NCBI GenBank assembly: GCA_030833315.1
Contig: JAURHM010000021.1
Coordinates: 1 to 48,790 of the forward strand
Origin: Burkholderiales bacterium
GTDB taxonomy: Bacteria; Pseudomonadota; Gammaproteobacteria; Burkholderiales; SG8-41
Direction of reading: 5' to 3'
DNA length: 48,790 nt
Below are positions 17,288-24,618 of this stretch, in pieces. The stretch's first letter is position 1. Every line of letters begins with the position of its first letter. The notes under the pieces were generated by a model, which saw nothing but the letters and a program-made list of their open reading frames with translations, did not search any database and was not told the DNA's origin. The translations under genes were made by a program, and so were the position numbers.

Positions 17288-18184
17288 ATGGTTCAAGCCG
17301 CGACCATCGCAGTCCAGCAGAACGTACCGGAGTTGAATTACAAGGTCGTGCCGGACATTTTCCAGTTGCCGGAGGGCATTAACTTCGGCCCCTGTTCGGC
17401 GGTGGCGGTTCGCGGCAACGGCAATATTCTGGTTTTCAGTCGCAATGAACATGCGCTGATGGAATTCAACCCGCAGGGCATGTACCTGCGTTCGCTGGGC
17501 CGCGGCGTGTTCGACAATCCGCACGGCCTCAGGCTCGATGCGCAGGGCAATATTTGGACCACGGATACCGTGGCGCATATTGTCGTCAAGATGAATGCCG
17601 AAGGCCGCATCCTGATGGTGCTCGGCGTGAAGGGGCGCGCCACCGATTGGCATCAGGCCGGGCATCTCCGCTGCTTCAATGAACCCAATGACATCGCTTT
17701 CGGACCGAAGGGCGAGTTTTATGTAACGCAGGGTCACGGCAAGGGCGAGTCGCGCGTGCTCAAGTTCGCCCCCGACGGCACTTTTCTCACGACTTGGGGT
17801 GGCGATGGCAAGGAAGCCGGCCAGTTCAACCAACCGCATGCGGTGCTGGTTGATCCGAAAGGGCGGGTCATCATCGCCGACCGTTCCAACCAGCGGCTAC
17901 AGGTGTTTGATGCGGACGGCAAGTTCCTGCGCGAGAAGGCGCATCCGGGAACGCCCTGCGGGCTGTCTCTGATGAGCGACAGCAAGCACATCATGATGGC
18001 GCACGGCCACACCGGACGCATCATGAAGCTCGATCTGGAGCTCAATCTGCTTGCGGCGACCGGCGCTCAGGGCAAGGGCCCGAATCAGTATGGCGAAGCG
18101 CATTACCTCGCGCTGGATGCGCAGGACAACATCTACGTCGCCGATTCGCTGAACTGGAACGTGCAGAAGCTGGTCAAGGCATAA
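17288..18184 (+). CDS. NHL-repeat protein, peptidyl-alpha-hydroxyglycine lyase-like
   Basis: A 298-residue beta-propeller of NHL repeats, for example NPHGLRLDAQGNIWTTDTV, EPNDIAFGPKGEFYVTQG, QPHAVLVDPKGRVIIADRSN and AHYLALDAQDNIYVADSLN. This repeat pattern with histidine and aspartate at blade edges resembles the lyase domain of peptidyl-glycine alpha-amidating enzymes, and bacterial homologues are often annotated so; actual substrate in bacteria is unknown. The start is ATG 17288 after AAGGAG at 17276-17281. No signal peptide is evident, so it is probably cytoplasmic. It precedes a GMC oxidoreductase and a Bug receptor on the same strand, which suggests a shared catabolic role (inference). 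Copy 2 of the 18-bp repeat begins three bases after its stop. Confidence 0.85.
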   Translation: MVQAATIAVQQNVPELNYKVVPDIFQLPEGINFGPCSAVAVRGNGNILVFSRNEHALMEFNPQGMYLRSLGRGVFDNPHGLRLDAQGNIWTTDTVAHIVVKMNAEGRILMVLGVKGRATDWHQAGHLRCFNEPNDIAFGPKGEFYVTQGHGKGESRVLKFAPDGTFLTTWGGDGKEAGQFNQPHAVLVDPKGRVIIADRSNQRLQVFDADGKFLREKAHPGTPCGLSLMSDSKHIMMAHGHTGRIMKLDLELNLLAATGAQGKGPNQYGEAHYLALDAQDNIYVADSLNWNVQKLVKA

Positions 18185-18186
18185 AT

Positions 18187-18204
18187 TTTCATAAATATTT
18201 GTTT
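18187..18204. repeat. 18-bp repeat, copy 2 (reverse complement of 9451-9468)
   Basis: Reads TTTCATAAATATTTGTTT on the + strand, the exact reverse complement of the copy after fadA. It fills most of the 33-base gap between the NHL protein stop and the GMC oxidoreductase start, replacing the position where a ribosome-binding site would be expected. Confidence 0.8.
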
Positions 18205-18217
18205 ATATTGAACATTT

Positions 18218-19837
18218 ATGGGTGCCCGCAGCTTCGGCCGCTATGACTATGTGATCGTCGGTGCAGGCAGTGCCGGCTGCGTGCTGGCGAACCGGCTGTC
18301 CGCCGATCCGAATAAGTCGGTGCTGCTGATCGAAGCGGGCGGCAACGATGACTGGATGTGGATCCGCATCCCCGTCGGTTATCTCTACTGCATCGGCAAT
18401 CCGCGCACCGACTGGTGCTACAAGACCGTCGCCGAGGCGGGGCTCAACGGCCGTGCGATCAACTATCCGCGCGGCCGCGTGATCGGTGGTTCATCGTCGA
18501 TCAATGCGATGCTCTATCTACGCGGTCAGGCGCGCGATTATGACGAGTGGGCGCAATTGACAGGTGATTCAAGTTGGTCGTGGGCGCAGGTGCTGCCGGT
18601 GTTCATGGAGGCCGAAGACCACTGGCGCGGCGCCGATGAAAAACACGGCGCCGGCGGCGAGCTGCGCGTGGAAACGCCGCGCGTGCAGTGGGACATCATC
18701 GACGCTTTCAAAAACGCTGCCATCGAAACCGGCATTCCGGCGACGGAGGATTTCAATCGCGGCAACAATGAAGGCGTGTCGCGCTTCGAGGTCACTCAGA
18801 AAAGCGGCGTGCGCTGGAGTGCTGCGCGGGCTTTTCTCGATCCGGCGCGTTCGCGGCCGAATCTGAAAGTGGTCACGGATGCGCTGGTGCATCGCGTGAC
18901 TTTCGACGGCAAACGCGCGACCGGCGTGGAGTTCTCGCGCAACGGCGTTGTTGAACATGCCACATCAACGCGCGAAACGATTCTATCGGCGGGCGCCATC
19001 GGCAGTCCGCAGATCCTGCAATTGTCCGGTGTCGGACCGGCGGCCTTGTTGCGGCAGCACGGTATTCCGGTGGTGGCCGATCTGCCGGTGGGCGACAACC
19101 TGCAGGACCATCTGCAGCTGCGGCTGGCTTTTCGCGTCAAGAATGCGCTGACGCTGAACACGCTGCTCGATTCCTGGTGGGCGAAAGCGAAAATGGCGCT
19201 GGAGTATGCGTTCAAACGTACCGGCCCGCTGACGATGCCGCCGTCGCAGTTGGGTGCCTTCGCCAAGTCCGATCCCGCGCAGGCGACGCCGAATCTGGAA
19301 TATCACGTGCAGCCGATCACGCTGGACCGCTTCGGCGAGCCGCCGCACAAATTCCCGGCCTTCACCGCCAGCGTCTGCAATATCCGGCCGACTTCGCGCG
19401 GTTCGGTGCGGATTACGTCGAATGATCCGCGCGCTCACCCGGCGATTGCGCCGAATTACCTGTCCACCGAAGAAGATCGCCGGGTGGCGGTTGAGGCGAT
19501 CCGGTTGACGCGGCGCATCGTCAATAAATCCGCGGCATTGAAGCCGCATGCCCCGGAAGAGTTCATGCCGGGCCCGCAGTTTCAATCGGAGGCGGAACTG
19601 GTGCAGGCCGCCGGTCAGATCGGCACGACGATTTTCCATCCGGTCGGTACCTGCAAAATGGGCCGTGCGGATGACTCTGCGGCGGTGGTCGATCCGCAAC
19701 TGCGGGTGCGCGGTATCGATGGATTGCGCGTGATCGATGCGTCGGTGATGCCGACGATCACCTCAGGCAATACCAATGCGTCGGTGATGATGATTGCCGA
19801 GCGGGGCAGCCGGATGGTGCAGAATAAGGCGCGATAA
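18218..19837 (+). CDS. GMC-family FAD-dependent oxidoreductase (choline/alcohol dehydrogenase type)
   Basis: Oxidises an alcohol substrate using FAD. The 539-residue protein has the N-terminal nucleotide-binding motif YVIVGAGSAGCVLANRLS, the GMC signature GRVIGGSSSINAMLYLRGQA, the second signature ILSAGAIGSPQILQLSGVGP, and the C-terminal active-site region FHPVGTCKMG plus SGNTNASVMMIAE, giving the conserved His and Asn. Length and layout match BetA/AlkJ-like dehydrogenases; choline as substrate is not implied. ATG 18218 is the only sensible start, yet no Shine-Dalgarno sequence precedes it: the 33-base gap is AT-rich and mostly the 18-bp repeat. Translation may rely on coupling with the upstream gene or an unstructured leader. 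A Bug receptor follows 16 bases downstream. Confidence 0.92.
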   Translation: MGARSFGRYDYVIVGAGSAGCVLANRLSADPNKSVLLIEAGGNDDWMWIRIPVGYLYCIGNPRTDWCYKTVAEAGLNGRAINYPRGRVIGGSSSINAMLYLRGQARDYDEWAQLTGDSSWSWAQVLPVFMEAEDHWRGADEKHGAGGELRVETPRVQWDIIDAFKNAAIETGIPATEDFNRGNNEGVSRFEVTQKSGVRWSAARAFLDPARSRPNLKVVTDALVHRVTFDGKRATGVEFSRNGVVEHATSTRETILSAGAIGSPQILQLSGVGPAALLRQHGIPVVADLPVGDNLQDHLQLRLAFRVKNALTLNTLLDSWWAKAKMALEYAFKRTGPLTMPPSQLGAFAKSDPAQATPNLEYHVQPITLDRFGEPPHKFPAFTASVCNIRPTSRGSVRITSNDPRAHPAIAPNYLSTEEDRRVAVEAIRLTRRIVNKSAALKPHAPEEFMPGPQFQSEAELVQAAGQIGTTIFHPVGTCKMGRADDSAAVVDPQLRVRGIDGLRVIDASVMPTITSGNTNASVMMIAERGSRMVQNKAR

Positions 19838-19853
19838 AACAGGGGGGGGCGCG

Positions 19854-20846
19854 ATGAACAAAAAAATCAGTCTGACAGTGGTGTTACTGGTGGGGGCGGC
19901 GGCGAGCGGCATGGCTGCTGCGCAAGGCAGTTGGAAGCCCGAACGCAATATCGAGATCATCGTCGGTTCAACGCCGGGTACCGGCACCGATCGCACGGCG
20001 CGGCTGATACAGAAAATCTGGCAGGAGCAGAAATCAATGCCGGTGACCTCGACGGTGGTCAACAAACCGGGGGCGGGCGGTGCGGTGGCATGGGCCTATA
20101 TGGGTCCTAAAGCCGGTGATGCGCATGTGTTGCAGGTGACGTCATACAACATCGTTACCAATCACATTACCGGCCGCAGCACGCTGTCCTACTCGGATTT
20201 CACGCCGATCTCGCTGCTGATCAGTGAATACATCGGCTTCGCTGTGAAGGCGGATTCGCCGTACAAGACGCTGGCTGAACTGGCGAAGGCGCTGCGCGAA
20301 AACCCAGAATCGGTGCCCATTGGTACTTCGAGCAGTGCGGGTGGCGCCAATCACATCGCCGCAGGCCTGCTGGCCAAGGCGGCAGGCGCCGACATCAAGA
20401 AGCTGAAAGTGGTGATTTACGGCGGTGGCGGCGAAGCGCTTACGGCAACACTGGGCGGGCATGTCGCGGTCTGGGTCAATTCGGCGTCATCGATCGCCTC
20501 TGCCCAGGCGGTCGGCACCATTCGTCCGCTGGCGATTGCTGCACCGCAGCGACTGCCGGGGGCGCTGGCTAAGCTGCCGACGGCTAAAGAATCGGGTTTT
20601 CCGATGGTGGCGGACAACTGGCGCCTGCTGATCGCGCCAAAAGGGCTGAATCCGGCCCAGGTCGCTTATTGGGATAACGCTTTCAAGACGCTGACCCAAA
20701 GCAAGGAATGGAGCGACGATCTGGCGGCTGCGCAGATGACCAACAGCTACCGCAACAGCGCGGAAACGACCAAATACATTGCCGAGGAATACGGCGACAT
20801 CAAGGAAATCCTGACTGACCTGGGGTTGGCCAAAACGGCCAGGTAA
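19854..20846 (+). CDS. Bug-family (tripartite tricarboxylate) solute-binding protein
   Basis: Second TctC/Bug receptor in the window, 330 residues. The signal peptide is clear (LTVVLLVGAAASGMAAAQ), followed by IEIIVGSTPGTGTDRTARL, VNKPGAGGAVAWAYMGP and a central IGTSSSAGGANHIAAGL segment. It differs from the usual pattern in having GSTPGTGTDR where most members have a PxGGxxD motif, suggesting a divergent ligand site. ATG 19854 follows a G-run (19842-19849). It sits 16 bases after the GMC oxidoreductase and is probably in the same transcript, so it may capture a substrate or product of that enzyme. No cognate membrane subunits nearby. Confidence 0.9.
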   Translation: MNKKISLTVVLLVGAAASGMAAAQGSWKPERNIEIIVGSTPGTGTDRTARLIQKIWQEQKSMPVTSTVVNKPGAGGAVAWAYMGPKAGDAHVLQVTSYNIVTNHITGRSTLSYSDFTPISLLISEYIGFAVKADSPYKTLAELAKALRENPESVPIGTSSSAGGANHIAAGLLAKAAGADIKKLKVVIYGGGGEALTATLGGHVAVWVNSASSIASAQAVGTIRPLAIAAPQRLPGALAKLPTAKESGFPMVADNWRLLIAPKGLNPAQVAYWDNAFKTLTQSKEWSDDLAAAQMTNSYRNSAETTKYIAEEYGDIKEILTDLGLAKTAR

Positions 20847-21101
20847 GGGTGACCAATTTGTAAGTGGATGTAACAGCCCGGGTATGGTCGTCGCTGCCTT
20901 GCGACAGGGTATTTTCGTGGATACCGGCGCAAGCTGCTGTTTTCGTTTAAGATTCGACCCACGCGATTCGGTCAGCAGGGGAGTTTCGCCGGGTGCCTGC
21001 GGAGCAGTGCGGGATTATCGGCTGTCAACCAGTGAGCTGTCTGCGCGTTTTTCGGTTCCAGTGGCTGTAATAGCAGCCGCCGTGTTTCAAACTTAATTTT
21101 C
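20847..21101. other. Intergenic gap, no gene seen
   Basis: About 255 bases of ordinary composition with no convincing coding frame. It must contain the promoter of the following repeat protein, but I could not identify a -35/-10 pair with confidence. Confidence 0.5.
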
Positions 21102-21113
21102 AAGGAGCTCCAA

Positions 21114-21314
21114 ATGAACAAACTGTTTGCCGCCATCATCGCCGCCGCCTTCGCCGCTGTCAGCTTTGGCGCCATCGCCGCCAAGCACGAAGAAGGCATG
21201 AAGAAAGACGCGCCGAAAGCTGAAGCCAAGAAAGACGCGCCGAAAGCTGAAGCCAAGAAAGACGCGCCGAAAGCTGAAGCCAAGAAAGAAGAGAAAAAAG
21301 CCGACAAGAAGTAA
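21114..21314 (+). CDS. Small exported Lys/Ala-rich repeat protein
   Basis: A 66-residue protein with a strong signal peptide (MNKLFAAIIAAAFAAVSFGA, cleavage after about residue 22) and a highly charged mature part made of three identical nine-residue units KKDAPKAEA followed by KKEEKKADKK. The ribosome-binding site AAGGAG (21102-21107) is ideal and a strong terminator follows, so this is a real, probably well-expressed single-gene unit. The mature part is expected to be disordered or helical and very basic/acidic alternating, and could bind envelope polymers or nucleic acid; similar small proteins occur in Burkholderiales but I do not know a function. The repeat copies are identical at the DNA level. 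Confidence 0.85.
   Translation: MNKLFAAIIAAAFAAVSFGAIAAKHEEGMKKDAPKAEAKKDAPKAEAKKDAPKAEAKKEEKKADKK
21201..21281 (+). repeat. 27-bp tandem repeat, three identical copies
   Basis: Units at 21201-21227, 21228-21254 and 21255-21281 are identical and each encodes KKDAPKAEA in frame. Identity at every third base implies recent expansion or ongoing homogenisation, so copy number may vary between strains. Confidence 0.95.
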
Positions 21315-21330
21315 TTCTTCTCAGCTTGTA

Positions 21331-21359
21331 AAAGGCAGGGCTCAGGCCCTGCCTTTTTT
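21331..21359 (+). terminator. Rho-independent terminator of the repeat-protein gene
   Basis: An 11-bp perfect stem (arm AAAGGCAGGGC at 21331-21341), TCAG loop and a T-run. It lies 17 bases after the stop codon and isolates the small gene from the TPR gene that starts 22 bases later. Confidence 0.93.
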
Positions 21360-21380
21360 ATTTGTACTGCTGACATGTTG

Positions 21381-22556
21381 ATGAATTCAATTTTGCGGTG
21401 GCTGGCATTGCTGCTGATCAGCGGCACGGTTTCGGCGGAACCTTTCCGTCCGACTGACGCCGCTACCGTGCTTGAGCGCCTGCCGATGAACCGCGGAGAT
21501 GAGCGTGCGCGTGGCCTGGCTGCAGATCGCGCCCGACTGGCGGCGGCGCCGAAAGATCTCGAACTGACGATGAAGGTCGCGAGCGCCTATTACGCGCTGG
21601 CCGGCGCAGAAGGTGATCCGCGTTACATCGGCTACGCCGAAGCGGCGATGGCGCCCTGGGCGAACGATGCCAATGCACCCGCCGATATTCTCTATATGCG
21701 TGCCAAGCTGCTGCAGTGGCGCCATGAATATACCCCGGCACTTGACCTGTTTGCGAAGGCCTTGCAACGCGACCCTGGGCATTACGAAACGCTGAGCGGT
21801 CGTTCCGCGGTGCTGACCGTACTCGCCGATTACGCCGGCGCACGGCGCGATTGCGAAACCATGCGCCTGCGCGAAAAAGAACTCTACTGGTCGAGCTGCA
21901 TGGCCTATATCGACGGCCAGACCGGGCAGGCGGCGAAGGCGGAACGCCAACTGGCTGATTTGCTGGCGCGTCATGCCGGCAGCAGTCCTGAAGGCCGGTT
22001 GTGGTTGCTGACGCGGATGGCAGATCTGGCGACACGTCTCGGACGCAATGCCGATGCCGAGGCCTATTACCGCCGTGCAATGGCGCTGAACATCACCAGC
22101 CAGTATTTGCTGTCGAATTACGGCGATTTCCTGATTGATACCGGGCGTCCCGCAGAAGCTGTTGCGCTGCTGCGCGACTGGGTGCGTTCCGACGTGCTGC
22201 TGCTTCGGCTGACCCTGGCGGCGCAGGCGACGAAGATTCCGGAATTCAAGACTTATTCACAGACGCTGCGCGAACGGTTTGCCGCAGCCGCGATGCGCGG
22301 TGACACGCTGCACCGTCAGGAAGAATCGCGTTTTCAGCTGAAGGTCGAGGGCAACAAGACCCGCGCGCTGGAACTGGCTGTGGCGAACTGGGCGATTCAG
22401 CGCGAACCCTACGATGCGCGCATCCTGCTGGAGGCGGCGGTGGCCGCTGGCCGTCGTGATGCGGCGCAGCCGGTGCTGGATTGGCTGGCGCAATCCAAAC
22501 ACGAGGATCCGATGCTGACGGCTCTCGCGCAGAAGCTGACCTTGGGCAAGCCGTGA
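21381..22556 (+). CDS. Exported TPR-repeat protein
   Basis: A 391-residue protein with signal peptide (ILRWLALLLISGTVSA, cleaved before EPF) and helical repeats of TPR type: for example ADILYMRAKLLQWRHEYTPA followed by DLFAKALQRDPGHYETLSGR, and GRNADAEAYYRRAMALNITS. Such proteins act as periplasmic scaffolds. ATG 21381 is chosen, though ATG 21375 is equally possible; neither has a strong ribosome-binding site. Its TGA overlaps the ATG of the HupE/UreJ-like gene (TGATG at 22554-22558), so the two are translationally coupled and probably work together. No specific function is recognisable. Confidence 0.82.
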   Translation: MNSILRWLALLLISGTVSAEPFRPTDAATVLERLPMNRGDERARGLAADRARLAAAPKDLELTMKVASAYYALAGAEGDPRYIGYAEAAMAPWANDANAPADILYMRAKLLQWRHEYTPALDLFAKALQRDPGHYETLSGRSAVLTVLADYAGARRDCETMRLREKELYWSSCMAYIDGQTGQAAKAERQLADLLARHAGSSPEGRLWLLTRMADLATRLGRNADAEAYYRRAMALNITSQYLLSNYGDFLIDTGRPAEAVALLRDWVRSDVLLLRLTLAAQATKIPEFKTYSQTLRERFAAAAMRGDTLHRQEESRFQLKVEGNKTRALELAVANWAIQREPYDARILLEAAVAAGRRDAAQPVLDWLAQSKHEDPMLTALAQKLTLGKP

Positions 22557-23671
22557 TGCGCTTGATTCTTATGCTGCTGTTCTTGGCGGTCAGCACGGTC
22601 GCCCAGGCGCACAAGCCCAGCGACAGTTATCTCGCGGTGAAGGTCGAGTCCAGCCGTATCGAGGGGCAGTGGGATATCGCGCTGCGTGATCTGGAATACG
22701 CGATCGGGCTCGATGCCGACGGAAATGGTGAAATCACCTGGGGTGAATTGTCGGCGCGGCATGACCAGCTGGCGGCTTATGCATTGGCGCGGCTGCAGCT
22801 GTCATCTGCAGATGCGACATGCAAGTTGCATGCGACGGATCATCTGGTCGACGGACACAGCGACGGCGCTTATGCGGTGATTCGTTTTGCCGCCGATTGC
22901 CAGGCGGCTGACAGTCTGAAAATCCGTTACGGCCTGTTTTTCGATCTCGATCCGACGCATCGCGGCCTTGCCCGCATCGAAGCCGGCGGCGTGACGCAGA
23001 CGGCGGTGTTCGGTCCGGAGCGTGCCGAACAGACTTTCAATCTGGCGACGCCTTCGCTGGCCGAACAGATCGTGGCTTATGTTCGGGAAGGGGTGTGGCA
23101 CATCTGGATCGGTTTCGACCATGTGCTGTTCCTGCTTTCGCTGCTGTTGCCCGCGGTGTTTATGCGCGAAGCTGCGCGCTGGGTGCCAGCGCAACGTTTC
23201 AAGCCGGCGTTCTGGGATGTATTGAAGGTTGTGACGGCATTTACCGTCGCGCATTCGATTACGCTGAGTCTGGCTGCGCTGGAAATCATCGCCTTGCCGT
23301 CAAGGCTGGTGGAGTCGGTGATTGCGGCGTCAGTCGTGTTCGCTGCGCTGAACAATCTGTATCCGCTGGTCAATGAACGGCGCTGGCTGATGGCTTTTAC
23401 CTTCGGCTTGATCCACGGATTTGGTTTTGCATCGGTGCTGACCGATCTGGGATTGCCTCGCGATGCGCTGCTGTCTTCGCTGTTCGGCTTTAATGTTGGC
23501 GTCGAGCTGGGGCAACTGAGTATTGTTGCCGTATTCCTGCCGCTGGCCTTTGCGCTGCGCAGGACGCGCTTTTATTCCCGCGTGGTTTTTGCCGGCGGCT
23601 CTGTTCTCGTCGCGATCCTCGCCGCAATCTGGCTTGCGGAACGCGCTCTCGACATCAAGTTGTTGTCGTAA
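22556..23671 (+). CDS. HupE/UreJ-like membrane protein with EF-hand-type loop
   Basis: A 371-residue protein with signal peptide (to about residue 18, AQAHKPS), an exported domain to about 175, then six or more membrane helices. The membrane part begins with EGVWHIWIGFDHVLFLLSLL and carries conserved histidines (FDHVLF, TVAHSITLSL, GLIHGFGFA) typical of the HupE/UreJ_2 group, which are presumed metal permeases. In the exported part a 12-residue loop D53-A-D55-G-N57-G-E-I60-T-W-G-E64 fits the EF-hand calcium loop at positions 1, 3, 5, 6, 8 and 12. Metal specificity cannot be read from sequence. It is coupled to the TPR gene and converges with the hpn operon 20 bases downstream. Confidence 0.87.
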   Translation: MRLILMLLFLAVSTVAQAHKPSDSYLAVKVESSRIEGQWDIALRDLEYAIGLDADGNGEITWGELSARHDQLAAYALARLQLSSADATCKLHATDHLVDGHSDGAYAVIRFAADCQAADSLKIRYGLFFDLDPTHRGLARIEAGGVTQTAVFGPERAEQTFNLATPSLAEQIVAYVREGVWHIWIGFDHVLFLLSLLLPAVFMREAARWVPAQRFKPAFWDVLKVVTAFTVAHSITLSLAALEIIALPSRLVESVIAASVVFAALNNLYPLVNERRWLMAFTFGLIHGFGFASVLTDLGLPRDALLSSLFGFNVGVELGQLSIVAVFLPLAFALRRTRFYSRVVFAGGSVLVAILAAIWLAERALDIKLLS

Positions 23672-23691
23672 CCTTCCGGCGGTTTGCCGGA

Positions 23692-23838
23692 TCAATCGTG
23701 TCTGAAGAGACTGTCTTTCGGGGTCTGCGCCCGTTCGGTCATGCCGTAATCGCGGATCACGCCGGCGGCGATATCGAGGTATTCCTGTTTGCGGTCAGAT
23801 TCGGGCCACACTTCGAAAATGACCGCAATCATCGGCAT
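23692..23838 (-). pseudogene. Internally deleted antibiotic-biosynthesis-monooxygenase-type protein
   Basis: A 48-codon frame joins the N-terminus (IAVIFEVWPESDRKQEYLDI) and the C-terminus (VIRDYGMTERAQTP) of ABM-fold proteins that are normally about 100-105 residues. From memory of the family, the middle 55-60 residues, including the FxSxER and SLSFWRD segments, are absent, joined in frame after YLDIAAG. The reading frame is intact, so a short peptide could be made, but the dimeric ferredoxin-like fold cannot form. It starts nine bases after the SDR stop and was the last gene of the hpnC-hpnD-SDR operon. Confidence 0.78.
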
Positions 23839-23846
23839 TATTTCCG

Positions 23847-24602
23847 TCAGAACGCGAAACGGCGCATGCCGCCGTCGACCGGAATCACGGTGCCGGTGAC
23901 ATAGCTGCCGCGGGGCGAGGCGAGGAATACCGCCATCGCTGCGATTTCCTCGGGCTCGCCGTAACGGCCGACCGGGATTTCGTGCTGCTCTTCGTGAGCA
24001 CGGAATTCGGGGGAGTATTTGCGACGGATCTGTTCGCTCATGATGCGGCCGGGGGCGAGGCAGTTCACGGTGATGCCGTGTTTGCCGACCTTGCGCGACA
24101 GGCCTTTTGACCAGCCGTGAATCGCAGCTTTGGCTGGCGTTGCGGCGAGCAGCGAGTCGGGCTCGGATTTGCCGGACAGGTTGATCACGCGTCCCCAGTT
24201 GTGGCTGATCATGTCGGGCAGCACGGCGTGGGTGAGTTGGCGTACGCGGACGAAGTTCAGCGTCATCACGCTTTCCCATTCTTCTTCGGGCGCGTCGACG
24301 GGAATCGCCGGGCGGCTGCCGCCGGCGCTGTTGACGAGAATGTCGATGTGACCCAGCGCAGCGCGCGCGGCCTCGGCCAGTTTTTGCGGCGCACCCTCCT
24401 GCATGATGTCGGTTTCGACGATGGCGGGGGCGATGCCGCCGGCTGCCACGATTTCTTTCGACAGTTCTTCGAGCAGGTTTTTGCGGCGCGCGGCGATGCA
24501 TAGCCGCACGCCTTCGGCGGCGAGCATTTTGGCGATGCAGCGGCCGATGCCCTGGCTGGTGCCGGTGACGAGTGCGGTCTTGCCTTTGAGTTGCAGGTCC
24601 AT
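23847..24602 (-). CDS. SDR-family oxidoreductase lacking the catalytic tyrosine
   Basis: A 251-residue short-chain dehydrogenase with the TGTSQGIG cofactor motif (residues 14-20), NSAGG (91-95), N116, and a C-terminal GTVIPVDGG motif. The active-site serine (S143, NLSG) and lysine (K158) are present, but the tyrosine expected four residues before the lysine is A154 (AATPAKAA). I recall a related SDR group with INxxGKSEP and no tyrosine, so this is probably a subfamily trait, not a mutation. Conventional SDR redox chemistry is doubtful. ATG 24602 follows a G-rich ribosome-binding site. It lies 16 bases after hpnD and is likely in the same operon; a role in hopanoid synthesis is possible but not shown. 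Confidence 0.88.
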   Translation of the reverse strand: MDLQLKGKTALVTGTSQGIGRCIAKMLAAEGVRLCIAARRKNLLEELSKEIVAAGGIAPAIVETDIMQEGAPQKLAEAARAALGHIDILVNSAGGSRPAIPVDAPEEEWESVMTLNFVRVRQLTHAVLPDMISHNWGRVINLSGKSEPDSLLAATPAKAAIHGWSKGLSRKVGKHGITVNCLAPGRIMSEQIRRKYSPEFRAHEEQHEIPVGRYGEPEEIAAMAVFLASPRGSYVTGTVIPVDGGMRRFAF

Positions 24603-24618
24603 CTTGTTGCTTCCCCCC

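Noticed and set aside
17110-17382. 90-codon frame before the NHL protein
   Set aside because: Runs into the NHL gene out of frame and lacks coding character.
15679-20846. Complete tripartite tricarboxylate transporter
   Set aside because: Only receptor proteins are present; no TctA or TctB membrane genes.
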